Shown here piece by piece: positions 16,969 through 27,400 of a stretch of 64,000 nt of DNA. The translations under genes were made by a program, and so were the position numbers. The DNA is taken from assembly GCA_015062605.1 (NCBI GenBank), contig SUUI01000002.1:62001-126000 (forward strand). Direction: 5' to 3'. The notes under the pieces were generated by a model. It did no database searches and had not been told where the DNA came from. It was given only the letters and a program-made list of their open reading frames with translations. This DNA is from Eggerthellaceae bacterium. Lineage in GTDB: Bacteria > Actinomycetota > Coriobacteriia > Coriobacteriales > Eggerthellaceae. Position 1 is the stretch's first letter; each line of letters starts with the position of its first letter.

Positions 16969-18027
16969 CTAGCCAAGCAATTCTTTCAACGTGTCGAGCA
17001 GTGTCTGCATCTGCTCGGGCGTCCCTATCGATATGCGATTGTAATCGCAGATTCTCTCATTGTCGAAGTGGCGTACCAGAATTCCCCGCTCTTTAAGCGC
17101 ACGGTAGAGCTCCCCTCCTGCCATCTTCGGCGTACGAGCAAACACGAAGTTAGCGTATGAATCGGGCATCTCAAAGCCTAAAGCCTTAAGCCCGTCCACC
17201 GTGAACGCGCGGGTCTCTTCGATAGCGGTGCAGTTATCGCGAAACGCATCATCATCCGCAAGCGAGCCCAAGCCGTACGCGACGGTCGCGTTATTCACGT
17301 TATAGGGATTGATTGAATTACGTAGCGTATTCAAATCGGCAATGAGCTCAGTGCAACCAATGGCGAAACCTAAGCGGGCGCCCGCCAAGGACCGGCTCTT
17401 CGAGAACGTACGTGTAACTAAAAGGTTATCGTATTTCCTGATGAGCGGCACTACTGTCTCTCCCCCGAAATCTATGTACGCCTCATCGATGACGACAACG
17501 TTTTCGGGATTGGCCTCGATGATGCGCTCTATGTCGGAAACGCCCAAGAGGACGCCCGTTGGCGCATTCGGATTCGCGATAAAAATGGTTCCCTTCGCAT
17601 CAAGGTAATCATCGGGGTTGATTCGAAGATCGTCGGTCAAGGGAATCGTTTCATACGGCACGCGGCACATATCCGCGAACACAGGATAGAAACCATACGT
17701 GATATCGGCGAACACTGCTGGCGTCTTTTCATCGCAGAATGCCGAAAACGCCAGATACAGCGTCTCATCAGAGCCGTTTACAGCCATCACCTCGTCAGCA
17801 GAAACACCGATAGACTCTGCGAACGCACGGCGAAGCTCGCCGTATTCCGGATCGGGATAGAGCTGTAAGGGGCGAAGCGATGCGAACGCGTACGCCAAAG
17901 CCGCTTTTGAAAGCCCGTAAGGAGACTCGTTGGTATTGAGCTTGATGTAGCGATCGATATCGACGGGCTGCTCGCCGGGAACGTAAGGCGTAAGGTTCGC
18001 CCGTGTTTGACTCAAGAACTTCGACAT
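16969..18027 (-). CDS. hisC: Histidinol-phosphate aminotransferase HisC
   Basis: The 352-residue class I/II PLP aminotransferase has KLNTNESPYGLS near 29-40, NGSDETLYLAF near 83-93, FIANPNAPTG (PLP-contacting Asn-Pro), VIDEAYIDFGG, and the PLP lysine in RTFSKSRSLAGARLGFAIG near 214-232. It transaminates imidazole acetol phosphate to histidinol phosphate. I place the start at ATG 18027, five bases after GGAG; an in-frame GTG at 18033 overlaps the hisD stop. Fourth gene of the his operon. Confidence 0.94.
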   Translation of the reverse strand: MSKFLSQTRANLTPYVPGEQPVDIDRYIKLNTNESPYGLSKAALAYAFASLRPLQLYPDPEYGELRRAFAESIGVSADEVMAVNGSDETLYLAFSAFCDEKTPAVFADITYGFYPVFADMCRVPYETIPLTDDLRINPDDYLDAKGTIFIANPNAPTGVLLGVSDIERIIEANPENVVVIDEAYIDFGGETVVPLIRKYDNLLVTRTFSKSRSLAGARLGFAIGCTELIADLNTLRNSINPYNVNNATVAYGLGSLADDDAFRDNCTAIEETRAFTVDGLKALGFEMPDSYANFVFARTPKMAGGELYRALKERGILVRHFDNERICDYNRISIGTPEQMQTLLDTLKELLG

Positions 18028-18029
18028 GC

Positions 18030-19313
18030 TCACTCCTTAACACCGTGCGTGCGGATCAGCGCACTTGCGGCGTGGCCGGTAAGGCCTTCTTTGTTCGCGA
18101 AGAGCGCGATGCCCTCCGCAACTTCGGCCAGCGCATCCTTCGTATAGTAGATGAACTGGGATTTCTTAATGTAATCATCGACGCTCAAAGGACTCGAGAA
18201 ACGCGCTGTCCCGCTCGTTGGCAGCGTGTGGTTCGGTCCCGCGAAATAATCCCCGAGTGCCTCGGGGCAATTACGACCCAAAAAGATGCTTCCCGCGTTC
18301 TTCACGGCATCAAGCCACTCAAATGGATCCTCTACGCACAATTCCAAGTGCTCGGGAGCGATTTGGTTCGCGATATCGATGGCACTTGCCAGGTCGTCCG
18401 CGACGATGATCTTGCCGTTGTTTTCGATGGACGCGCGGGCGATCTCCTCACGAGCGAGAAACGGCAATTGCTCCTCAATCTGCGCTTGCACAGCTTTCGC
18501 GAGCTCTACTGAATCGGTAACGAGCACGGCGCTCGCCATCTTATCATGCTCAGCTTGGCTTAAAAGGTCGGCTGCCACATGGGCGGGATCCATCTCCCCA
18601 TCTGCCACGACTAAGATCTCGGAGGGACCCGCTATCATGTCGATGGACACAATGCCGAACACCTGGCGCTTCGCCTCAGCAACGAAAGCGTTGCCGGGAC
18701 CGACGATCTTATCGACACGGGGAACGGTTTCGGTGCCGTATGCGAGCGCGGCGATGGCCTGCGCCCCGCCGACCTTATAGATCTCATCGATGCCCGCCTC
18801 GTTCGCAGCTGCAAGAATTGCAGGATTGACCTTGCCGTCCTTACCAGGAGGTGTGGTCATCACGACACGAGGACAGCCGGCAATCTTTGCTGGAATCGCG
18901 TCCATGAGCACGGTTGAGGGATATGCCGCTGTACCACCAGGAACATAAAGGCCAACACGCTCAATCGGCATGATCTTTTGACCGATGACGATGCCGCCTT
19001 CCTTTTCGAGCTTAAAGCCCTCACGTACCTGTGCCGCATGGAAAGTGCGGATGTTCTCTGCAGCTTTATGCAGCACCTCTAGGAATTCGGAATCGACAGA
19101 CATAAGCGCTTCATCGATCTCCTCAGGCGATACACGCAAATCACTAAGCGCGACTTTATCGAAGCGCTCCGTGTATTCGTAAAGCGCATCGTCACTGCGC
19201 TCGCGCACGGTTTCGATAATGTCGGTGACGATATCGGTCACGCTTGCAGTAGTCTCATTTCGAGCGAAGATCTCCTCGAAAGACACCTCTCCGCATTTGA
19301 GGATACGGATCAT
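18030..19313 (-). CDS. hisD: Histidinol dehydrogenase HisD
   Basis: The 427-residue protein has the HisD landmarks: GLYVPGGTAAYPSTVLM near 122-138, GGAQAIAALAYGTETVPRVDKIVGPGN near 188-214, the IDMIAGPSEILVVAD segment, the catalytic HLEL (QIAPEHLEL), and GPNHTLPTSGTARFSSPL near 365-382. It oxidises histidinol to histidine in two NAD steps using zinc. The frame extends to 19343, but MIRILKCG at 19313 fits the family start and has AAAGGA 7 bases ahead, leaving 4 bases after the hisG stop. Confidence 0.95.
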   Translation of the reverse strand: MIRILKCGEVSFEEIFARNETTASVTDIVTDIIETVRERSDDALYEYTERFDKVALSDLRVSPEEIDEALMSVDSEFLEVLHKAAENIRTFHAAQVREGFKLEKEGGIVIGQKIMPIERVGLYVPGGTAAYPSTVLMDAIPAKIAGCPRVVMTTPPGKDGKVNPAILAAANEAGIDEIYKVGGAQAIAALAYGTETVPRVDKIVGPGNAFVAEAKRQVFGIVSIDMIAGPSEILVVADGEMDPAHVAADLLSQAEHDKMASAVLVTDSVELAKAVQAQIEEQLPFLAREEIARASIENNGKIIVADDLASAIDIANQIAPEHLELCVEDPFEWLDAVKNAGSIFLGRNCPEALGDYFAGPNHTLPTSGTARFSSPLSVDDYIKKSQFIYYTKDALAEVAEGIALFANKEGLTGHAASALIRTHGVKE

Positions 19314-19317
19314 CTCT

Positions 19318-19944
19318 TTATCCTTTCTGCGTTGTGAGCGCACCGATGAGTTTTAGGATGCGTTCGCGCTTGAATTCGTAATTCGCTTTGTTGGCGATCA
19401 GCCGAGCGCTGATCGGCTCGACATCCTCGATGACCTCGAGGCCATTCTCCTTAAGCGTCTGACCTGTTTGCACGATATCGACGATAACATCGGAGAGACC
19501 CAAAACCGGCGCAAGCTCAATGGAACCATTGAGCTTGATGATATCGATATCGCGTCCGATCGACTCATAGTACGCACGCGTGCAATTGACGTATTTGGTC
19601 GCCACGCGCAACACTGAACGACCATCATCGGAAAAGCCCTTTCGGGCGGCAACGGCAAGCTTGCAGTTGCCAATGTCAAGGTCCATGAGCTCATAAACAT
19701 CGGGTGACTGCTCCATCAGGCAATCCTTACCCACGATGCCAACATCGGCGGCACCGCGCTCAACATAGACGCCTACATCAGAGGGCTTCGCCCAGAAATA
19801 GCGGATACCGAGCTTTTCGTTCTCGAAAATGAGCTTTCTGCTATCCTCTTCGAGGCCTTCGCAAGTATAGCCTGCTGAAGCGAGGATGGCATATGCCTCA
19901 TCACCGAGGCGGCCTTTGGGAAGCGCGATATTAAGCATCTGCAT
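19318..19944 (-). CDS. hisG: ATP phosphoribosyltransferase, short form HisG
   Basis: At 208 residues this is the short HisG lacking the C-terminal regulatory domain. It has NIALPKGRLGDEAYAIL near 5-21, DVGIVGKDCLMEQ near 72-84 and the PRPP loop LGLSDVIVDIVQTGQTLKENGLEV near 150-173. Short HisG needs HisZ for activity and feedback control, and hisZ is the next gene upstream, overlapping by 14 bases. GGAGG stands six bases before the chosen ATG. It starts histidine synthesis by joining ATP and PRPP. Confidence 0.95.
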   Translation of the reverse strand: MQMLNIALPKGRLGDEAYAILASAGYTCEGLEEDSRKLIFENEKLGIRYFWAKPSDVGVYVERGAADVGIVGKDCLMEQSPDVYELMDLDIGNCKLAVAARKGFSDDGRSVLRVATKYVNCTRAYYESIGRDIDIIKLNGSIELAPVLGLSDVIVDIVQTGQTLKENGLEVIEDVEPISARLIANKANYEFKRERILKLIGALTTQKG

Positions 19945-20872
19945 TGGAAGCCTCCTTCGCGAAGCTGCCGAGCGCGTCTACGTATACTGCGAATCCAACT
20001 GCATTGCCGGACTTGCCCAGCTTGCGCATGAGCTTGTCGTACTGGCCCCCCGAAAGCACCTCGGTCGGCACACCGAGCACATAGCCCATAAACACGATGC
20101 CGTTGTAGTAGGACGTATCATTCATAAGCGAGAAATCGAAACGCAATGTTTCTAGGATGCCTTCGGCATCGAAAGCATCGATGATAGCTTTGATAGTGCT
20201 GATGGCTTTTCTGTCAAAACCCTGGGCATCGAGCCATGCAGGAAGGTCAGCGGTTAGCCCTTCATAGTTGAGAAGCGCAAGAAGAACGTTAACCTCTTCT
20301 GCTGGGATATCACAGCTTGAGCACAGGCGCTCAAGTTCGTGATAGTTCTTACGAGCGATAAAGGCGTAAATGGCCTGTTGATCAACCAAAGGAAGATTCC
20401 AGCTCTCAACCATATCAGACACGAGATCAAGATCGGTGACGATGAGCTTATTGTCCTGGGAAATGCAAGCAAGGCTTGATGCTGCTAGCAGAAGCACGTC
20501 GATGACGCATTGCTGGTCAACAGTACCGAGGCACTCAACGCCAGACTGCATAAGTTCCTTAAAAGCTCCCGTGCTCTGCGAGACACGATACACGTTCTCG
20601 TCATAACAGATCTTCACAAGCTCATCAGGATTGAAGCGGCAATTACGAACAAGCGAAAGAGTAACATCAGGTTTAAGCGCCATAAGCTTGCCGTTCGTAT
20701 CTGTGAACGAGATGACGTTATCGGAGATAAGGAATTCCTTGTTCGTAGCATAAAGGTCATATGGCTCAAACTTACTCATCTTGTAGCGCTTGTATCCCTG
20801 CGAGCGATACAAGGCACGCAAGGAGAACACCAAGCTCTCCTCGTAGCTCATCAATGAATCATCGATATACAC
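19931..20872 (-). CDS. hisZ: ATP phosphoribosyltransferase regulatory subunit HisZ
   Basis: The 313-residue protein is a histidyl-tRNA-synthetase paralog without tRNA-binding domain. It has the class II motif 2-like segment LMALKPDVTLSLVRNCR near 61-77 and CYDENVYRVSQSTGAFKELMQSGVECLG near 88-115, typical of HisZ. It forms a hetero-octamer with short HisG and senses histidine. The start is GTG at 20872, six bases after GGAG. It is the first gene of the his operon, with a TATAAT 33 bases upstream and a conspicuous dyad further up. Confidence 0.9.
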   Translation of the reverse strand: MYIDDSLMSYEESLVFSLRALYRSQGYKRYKMSKFEPYDLYATNKEFLISDNVISFTDTNGKLMALKPDVTLSLVRNCRFNPDELVKICYDENVYRVSQSTGAFKELMQSGVECLGTVDQQCVIDVLLLAASSLACISQDNKLIVTDLDLVSDMVESWNLPLVDQQAIYAFIARKNYHELERLCSSCDIPAEEVNVLLALLNYEGLTADLPAWLDAQGFDRKAISTIKAIIDAFDAEGILETLRFDFSLMNDTSYYNGIVFMGYVLGVPTEVLSGGQYDKLMRKLGKSGNAVGFAVYVDALGSFAKEASNADA

Positions 20873-20904
20873 GAAATACTCCTTTTGTATGTAGTGCCGT
20901 GCGT

Positions 20905-20910
20905 ATTATA
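20905..20910 (-). promoter_or_regulatory. Candidate -10 of the his operon
   Basis: TATAAT on the minus strand, 33 bases before the hisZ GTG. No recognisable -35 lies 16-18 bases upstream, which would fit a promoter that depends on an activator or other factor. The leader is too short for a His leader-peptide attenuator or T-box. Confidence 0.5.
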
Positions 20911-20960
20911 CGCGGTCTGCGCATGGCACGTCCGCGCTTCCTGGTTAATAACACATTGCT

Positions 20961-20986
20961 ACTTTAGCACAGTAGAGTGCTAAAGT
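20961..20986. promoter_or_regulatory. 26-bp dyad upstream of the his operon
   Basis: Perfect 10-bp arms ACTTTAGCAC / GTGCTAAAGT flank AGTAGA. The arms contain the CIRCE half-sites TTAGCAC and GAGTGCTAA, but the spacing is much shorter than in CIRCE. It lies about 50 bases upstream of the hisZ -10. No U tract follows, and no gene ends next to it, so an operator is more likely than a terminator. The binding protein is unknown. Confidence 0.5.
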
Positions 20987-21082
20987 GCATAGATATCGGC
21001 AGGCGGTTTCATGGAACGAACACATTAATAAAGGCGAGCGAACATAGAACGACTCCATCCCCTACCCTGAACAGCACTACGC

Positions 21083-21121
21083 ATAAATAAAAGCGGGTCG
21101 GATGAGTAGACATCCGACCCG
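21083..21121 (-). terminator. Terminator of tRNA-Thr
   Basis: A perfect 11-bp stem CGGGTCGGATG / CATCCGACCCG with a six-base loop is followed on the minus strand by CTTTTATTTAT. It starts 9 bases after the encoded CCA of the tRNA. Confidence 0.85.
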
Positions 21122-21129
21122 AGATTTCG

Positions 21130-21204
21130 TGGAGCCAGTGACAGGAATCGAACCCGCAACCCACTGATTACAAATCAGTTGCTCTACCGTTGAGCCACAC
21201 TGGC
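21130..21204 (-). tRNA. tRNA-Thr (anticodon TGT)
   Basis: The minus strand folds into a full cloverleaf of 75 bases including encoded CCA. The acceptor stem is GCCAGTG / CACTGGC with discriminator U, the D arm contains GGCTCAACGGTAGAGC, the anticodon arm is ACTGA-TTTGTAA-TCAGT giving anticodon TGT, and the T arm is GCGGG-TTCGATT-CCTGT. The anticodon reads ACA threonine codons and probably others by wobble. Confidence 0.96.
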
Positions 21205-21257
21205 GAATTGTCCACGCGCTCGGCATGCTATCCCCTGCCGCACACGCAACGTGCGTC

Positions 21258-21288
21258 ATTCTACCACAAATGGCGCACCTCGATTCAA
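21258..21288 (-). promoter_or_regulatory. Candidate promoter of tRNA-Thr
   Basis: On the minus strand TTGAAT (21283-21288) and TAGAAT (21258-21263) are 19 bases apart, the latter preceded by TGG (extended -10). The spacer is longer than ideal. The remaining 21205-21257 and 21289-21374 show nothing else. Confidence 0.4.
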
Positions 21289-21374
21289 CATGTCCGCAGG
21301 CGAGCACTACATGCCCAATATTGAAGCGTTAAAATGCCCGCTCCCCTGCTAATTGCGCGCCATAAGAAGAGGGA

Positions 21375-21399
21375 GAGGGCCCGCATGAAGCGGGCCCTC
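21375..21399 (-). terminator. Terminator of the LPQTG surface protein gene
   Basis: A perfect 10-bp stem GAGGGCCCGC / GCGGGCCCTC with loop ATGAA, 41 bases past the stop codon. On the minus strand it is followed by TCTCCCTCTTCTTATG, pyrimidine-rich but not a pure U tract. Confidence 0.7.
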
Positions 21400-21440
21400 A
21401 AATCGCTTTTGAATGGCTCAGAGCGGTATGCGTATAACGC

Positions 21441-24400
21441 TTACGCTACTTCGTAGTCCTCCTCGCGCATGCGGCGACGAGCAACCACGAGTGCGAGCAG
21501 CGACAACAGCGATGCGCCACCCAGCACGCCCGCGGTGGTGCCGCGGTCATCGCCGGTCTGCGGCAGCACAGGCTTCTCAGCGTTCTTCGCCCACTCAGCC
21601 GTGAAGGTATGGTCACCTTCAACCTTGTAGGTGTCGCCCGGCTGATACTCAGAGCCACGCCAGTACAGGAACGTGTAACCGGTACGCGTCGGAGCCTCAA
21701 TGATCGTGAAGTCGCGGTCGGCCTCCTTGCCTACCGTAACCGGAATTTCGAGGACGTCGGTGCTGCCGCGCAGGATGCCACCGTTCGGATCGAACTTAAG
21801 CGTGTACTCTGCCGGATTGATAGTGAAGGTGCCATCCTTGACGGTGACTGTGTAGTTCAGGTTCTCAACCGTTGCCTTTGCGGTGATGGCGTACTCGCCA
21901 GCATCCTGGCCTTCCTCACGGCTCACTTCGATGCCAAGAACCTCAGTGGGATCCTCGCCCTCAACAACGCCTTCAATCACATAGGTGAGCTCGGGGTCAG
22001 TGGCCGGATTGTTGTCGTAGGTCTTGGACTGGTCGTCAATCGTCACGGTAACAGGCGCAGGCTTGATAGTGTAGCTGGTGTTAATCGTACCCTCGTAGTT
22101 GCCCTTGCCTGATACGGTCACGGTGATTTCACCGGCATCAGTGATGTCGTCACCATCCTTAGCATCAGTGTAGGTGATCTCATAATCTTCACCTGGAACG
22201 AGCGGCTTTCCGGTCACTGTGTCAGTGATGGTGACAGGCTGCTTCTGCTCCTGACCGTTGTAGGTTGTGTCCACAGGATCGGTGATTTCGAAGCGAGCGT
22301 CATCGTCGATGGAGGCCGCCGTGATGGTGAAGGTGCCGGTTTCGTACTTGACCGTGTAGTTGGTGATCGCGTCGGGGCCGGTGGCGGTCATCGTGTAGGT
22401 GGCCACGTCCTCGCCCGTCGCGCGGGTCACGGTGGCGCCGATGAGGGCCTTGACGGCCGCCTCGGTGTCGCCGTTCTGCATGCCGGTCACGGTGTAGTCG
22501 AACGGCGTCGGGTCGTCGGCGCCGTAGACCTTGGAGGCGTCAACGGGCTTGACGGTCAGCTCGGCCGCCGTGATGGTGAAGGTGCCGGTTTCGTACTTGA
22601 CCGTGTAGTTGGTGATCGCGTCGGGGCCGGTGGCGGTCATCGTGTAGGTGGCCACGTCCTCGCCCGTCGCGCGGGTCACGGTGGCGCCGATGAGGGCCTT
22701 GACGGCCGCCTCGGTGTCGCCGTTCTGCATGCCGGTCACGGTGTAGTCGAACGGCGTCGGGTCGTCGGCGCCGTAGACCTTGGAGGCGTCAACGGGCTTG
22801 ACGGTCAGCTCGGCAGGATTAATCTTAACCGTAACAGTTCCAGTCGCATGCGCTGGAAGCGGATTGCCAATCTTCTTGGCAATTGCATACCCTTCACTTG
22901 TGATGATATAGGTGGTATCGCCTGAAGTTATTTCAGTACCAGAAGCGTTCAAGAAAACCGATGCAGTTGCGGTATACGTACCCGCATTTATCGCACTCAG
23001 ATTCTTTCCGCTGATGGTCGAACCCTCGACCTTGTCTGCGAGGGACTCGGTAGCAGTAATCCCTGTACCATCGAGTGAAGCAAGCGTCTCACTGCCTGCT
23101 TTGTATGTAACGGTATAGGTCGCGGTGTGCTCTGCGCCATCAAAGGTCGCTTCGGTCGTTTCGCCAGTAACCTCAGCAGTTACGATTGGCGCCCACACGG
23201 CAAACATCGCATGGTACGGCAATGCCTCATCGGCAGCTACCTGCGTAGCAGGGTCGCCGTAATGCTCGTTTTCTTCGTCGGCGATGATATAGACAGGCTC
23301 AGCTCCAGATGTGTCATACCTCACCAGCAAATTGGCCGCGGTAAGAGCCTGTTCGTAGTTACCCTCGTCAGCCTCCCATGCTTCTGCCTGCTCTGCTGCT
23401 TCCGCGGGATCTTCGCTCGTACTGGTTGCAACGCGCGCCCAACCCAGGAAGATATACCCCTCACGCGGCTGAGGATCTTGGATGGCCACAGCTTCGTTGA
23501 TTCCTAGTGCAGGGGTTGTAGTCTTGTCGACATGGAACGCTTCTTCACCGTCATTGTTGAACCAGCTGATGTGCGTCGGAGTGGCTTCCTCTACGGCTTT
23601 GTACTTGGCACGCAGCTGGATGGTGTACGTGTGCTTCTGCACGCACAGGCTTTCCCAGCCTTCTTTCGTCTGGTCGATGACTTTGCCATTCTCATCGAGA
23701 TATTGGCCTGCGGAATTGGTGACATATACAGGATGACCATCATCATCCACTACGGCTTCGGAGCGCGCATTTGCTTCGAGTACCTCGTAGGCTTGACCGG
23801 CATAGATGACACTGCCTTTCGATCCTTCAGGAACATCAACATACTTGTTCTGGGTAGAATCCCACTTCTGCATGATCCAGTAATCGAACACGTAACCATC
23901 GGGCGGCGTCACAGCCGGAACCGCCGTTGCTTCTACGTTATCTTTGTATAGTTTCTTGTCCTCAGCAATTCCGCTTCCAGTTTCGTCAACATCGGAATCG
24001 TACAGGCTATAGAGAACGCCGATGCCATCGGCACCGTCAAGCGTCTTGCTCCATTTCGCATAGAGGTTAAGCTCCCTGGTAATCCAGAAACGATCCTTGC
24101 CTGGAGTCTCCGGATTATGATCGTCATCCCAACCGGTGATATCGGAGTTCGACGTTGCGCCGTTGCCCCATTTGTCCATCGGATCAGTCATGTGGGTCGT
24201 CTTGTCGTACGACGTCGTTACCGTGCTATCGGTCAGGAGGGTCGTCTCGGCCTTGAACATATGCGTTTTAGCCTCATCGCTATACCAGCCGATGAACTTA
24301 TAGCCATTGCGCATACCGGTTGGAGCACTAACGCGATCGCCATAGCTGACACGGAAGTTCATTTGCTGGCTTCCCGAGCCCCAATCAAGCGTTGAATCAC

Positions 24401-27400
24401 CGTCCGCATCGGGATGAAGGAACACGCGGTATTGGATCTGCCGCCATTTGGCGTAAACCGTCATGCCGCCTTCGGGCATGGTGGTGAAGGTGTACGGCGT
24501 GTTGCCGGCACTATCGAGGAACCAACCTTCGAATACGTAGCCATCGGGCGTGGTCTCGGGCGTGTAGGAATTGTAGGAGGATACGTCAGCCTCATACGAA
24601 ATACCGTCGGCATGATCAATCTGACCTTGACTAGGTTGGCCAGTAATCGGATTGCCGTTGCCATCGACATAGGCACCATCCATGAAGTTGATGGTGAACG
24701 TTTGGCGCGTGTAATAGAAACGGATAGTACCGCCCGAGCCCGGATCGGCTTCCCCGTCATTGTTGAATGCAGGATCGGAACCGAGCTTCGTATAACCGGT
24801 CAAATCGATGAAGTCTTCAGCCTCGGTAAAGAAATTGTACTTTGCAGGAATCGTATTGCCATGCTTTACAAAGCTCCTACCGTTCCAAGTCCTATCCGGA
24901 GTTTGACCGGGAAGAGCCTCTACGTAGAACTCCATGTATCTTGTTCCCGCCGTGCTTGTACTAGGATAGAATGTCACATTCTCGGCGGGCATGATATCGA
25001 TATACACCAGCACCTGATTGAAGGTGCTGCTCTCTTGCGGATCCCAACGCCATTCGGAACTCGCCCCGTTATCTGTAATCGGGAAATTCTCACCTATCGG
25101 TTGTTGATACAATGCCGTGATGGTCTTATAGACTCCAGTATCCGCAGGTGGCGTATACTCAGAACTTGAAATACTAACTTGGTAATACTGATTATTATTC
25201 CACCTTGACATGCGGAGATAGCCTCCGGGAGTTACGTTTGAATCGCTACGAATCGTTCTGTTTTCCCAGACGCGATATGGATCAGCTGCGCTAGATCCAG
25301 TGCCTCGTGTAAGCTGATACCATGTCCCATTGATTTTGATATAGTAAGAATAGCCACTGCCACCATTATTCACGCGCATCAAGTCGTAACCGTCTTTTGT
25401 CGTAGTCTCGACATTGCCGCTACCGCTGTTTTCCGCTCTGAACGTCAACGTGTACTCGTTTCGGTTGTAGTACACGTTAACAACAGCGTTGTCCTCGGGA
25501 GTAATGGTGACATCCTCGTCGAATTCCGTCAAATGGAAGCCTGTGTATTGTTTACTCACGCCATTAACGCGGACGTAGGCAGAATCGCCATCACCCACTT
25601 GAGATACAGTGTTTACGGTCGTATCCGTGGTGCCCTGAAGCGTTATTGCCTCGCCGAAGTCATAGCCTGAACCGGAAATATTCTGTTTCCAGATAATGAC
25701 CGTGTAATAGGAAGGGGTCTTCGCAGTCCACTTTGCGTAGACTGTGATTCCTTCTTGGAGCTCATGACCAAAACTGAACTCATTTCCAGCGGTGCAAGCA
25801 GCGTTGGTAAACCAACCGCCGAACGTATAGCCCTTGCGTTGCATCGGAAGCAGGTTATTAACCGTCACTTCACCGGATTTGACGAATTGTGGGGCGTTAT
25901 AGGTTGCACCCTTGCCGTTCTCGTCGAAGACCAACCAATGGCCCTCAGGGGTATCGACGGAGAATTCAACATCACCTTTTATCGTGACGGTATCGCCGAG
26001 CTGATACAGAGTATCTGCGGTCCAACCCTGGATGTTTTCCTCTGGATTGCCATGCCATCCAGCAAAGCTGTGCTCATCGTCTTCGGGCACATAGCCCAAG
26101 CTTATGGTATAGGACTTCCAATCGCCTGACGTATCATCGGCGCGGAAGACAACCTGATCCTTGCCAAGCGAGGCGCCAGTTGCATCTACGTAGTTGATAT
26201 CGTATTGCTTGGCAATCATCGCGTAGTAGGTAATGACCGTGCCGCCATCGCTGCCGGCGTCGGTAACGGTATCCCAATCGATGCCAGCTACCTCAGTACG
26301 CACATCAGCGATGGTAAGAGGAGCGGTTGCGGGCTTAACGACAACCTGCTCATCTCCTTCGCCCTCAGTTATGGGAGTAAAAATGTAATCCTCATCGGTC
26401 GTCCAACCCTTGAAGATGGAAGGTGCGGTAACGGTCAGTTCAGAACTCGGATCGTAGAGAACCTGAGCAAGGATATTGGAATCGGTAATATCTTTTTTCT
26501 TGACGTACATGGTAGCAAGCGTGGAAGCAGTGCTGCCCTTGCCATTCTTGAACTCCACCTTGACGCGGGCGCCTTCGCCCTGCTCGACCACGACATAGAC
26601 AGAGAACTTATCGGAATTGAACTCCATGGTGGTAAGACCGGCCTTCTTCTCGGCAACGATCTTGCCGACAACAGCTCCGTCATCCTTCTCGTCGATATGC
26701 ACGACAACCGGGTCATCGGCGGTAAGCATGGCCCAGGATTGCATCTTCACTTTGATTGGCACGAGGGGCTCGATTTCGGCGCCCTCAGCGTTGAAGAAGG
26801 TGATATCGACAGCGGTAACGTTCTTGGCGACCTTGCCATCGGGCAGCGCGTCGGCGACGGCATCCATGATGGTGTCGTCAGCCTCGACCGGCTTGACCTT
26901 CATGGTAGCGCCTGCGGGCAGCGCGCCCACGGGAGCGGTCACGTCAACGGTAAGACCGCTGGCAGAGTCATTGAAGGCTTGAGCGGGATAGGCCTTGGCG
27001 AGCTCAGCCGCGGCTTCAGCGTCGGCAGGCTCGGTTGCCTCAGGCTCATCGGCCTCGGTTCCCTCCTCGCCTTCGTCATCCGCGTCGGCATCATCGCCGT
27101 CTTCGGTGATTGCCTCGTCATCGATTTCAACATCGTCGACGTCTTCGGCGTATTCGCCTTCATCGTCGAGCGCTTCGCCGTCGAGCGACTCGCCTACTTC
27201 GTCGGCAACCCCATCAACGGCATCAGCCGCCTCGTCGCCTTCGAGCGCATCACTCACGCCTTCCACTTCATCGATGGCTGACTCATCAACGATCTTATCG
27301 CTGATTTCCGAGGCGATGACATCCGTACCAACCTCATCGTCGGCGAATGCCATCGAGATGTTGACTGGATTCCATGCCATGAGTGAAAGGGACAACGTCA

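Noticed and set aside
20873-20960. His leader peptide attenuator or T-box before hisZ
   Set aside because: No His codon run, specifier stem or terminator in the short leader.
20961-20986. True CIRCE/HrcA operator
   Set aside because: Half-sites match but are only 6-8 bases apart instead of 9 after the full 9-base arms; kept only as an unnamed dyad.
26205-27281. 358-residue plus-strand reading frame
   Set aside because: Antisense shadow of the LPQTG surface gene; its His/Gly/Asp-rich composition mirrors the Asp/Glu-rich coding strand, and it has no recognisable domain.
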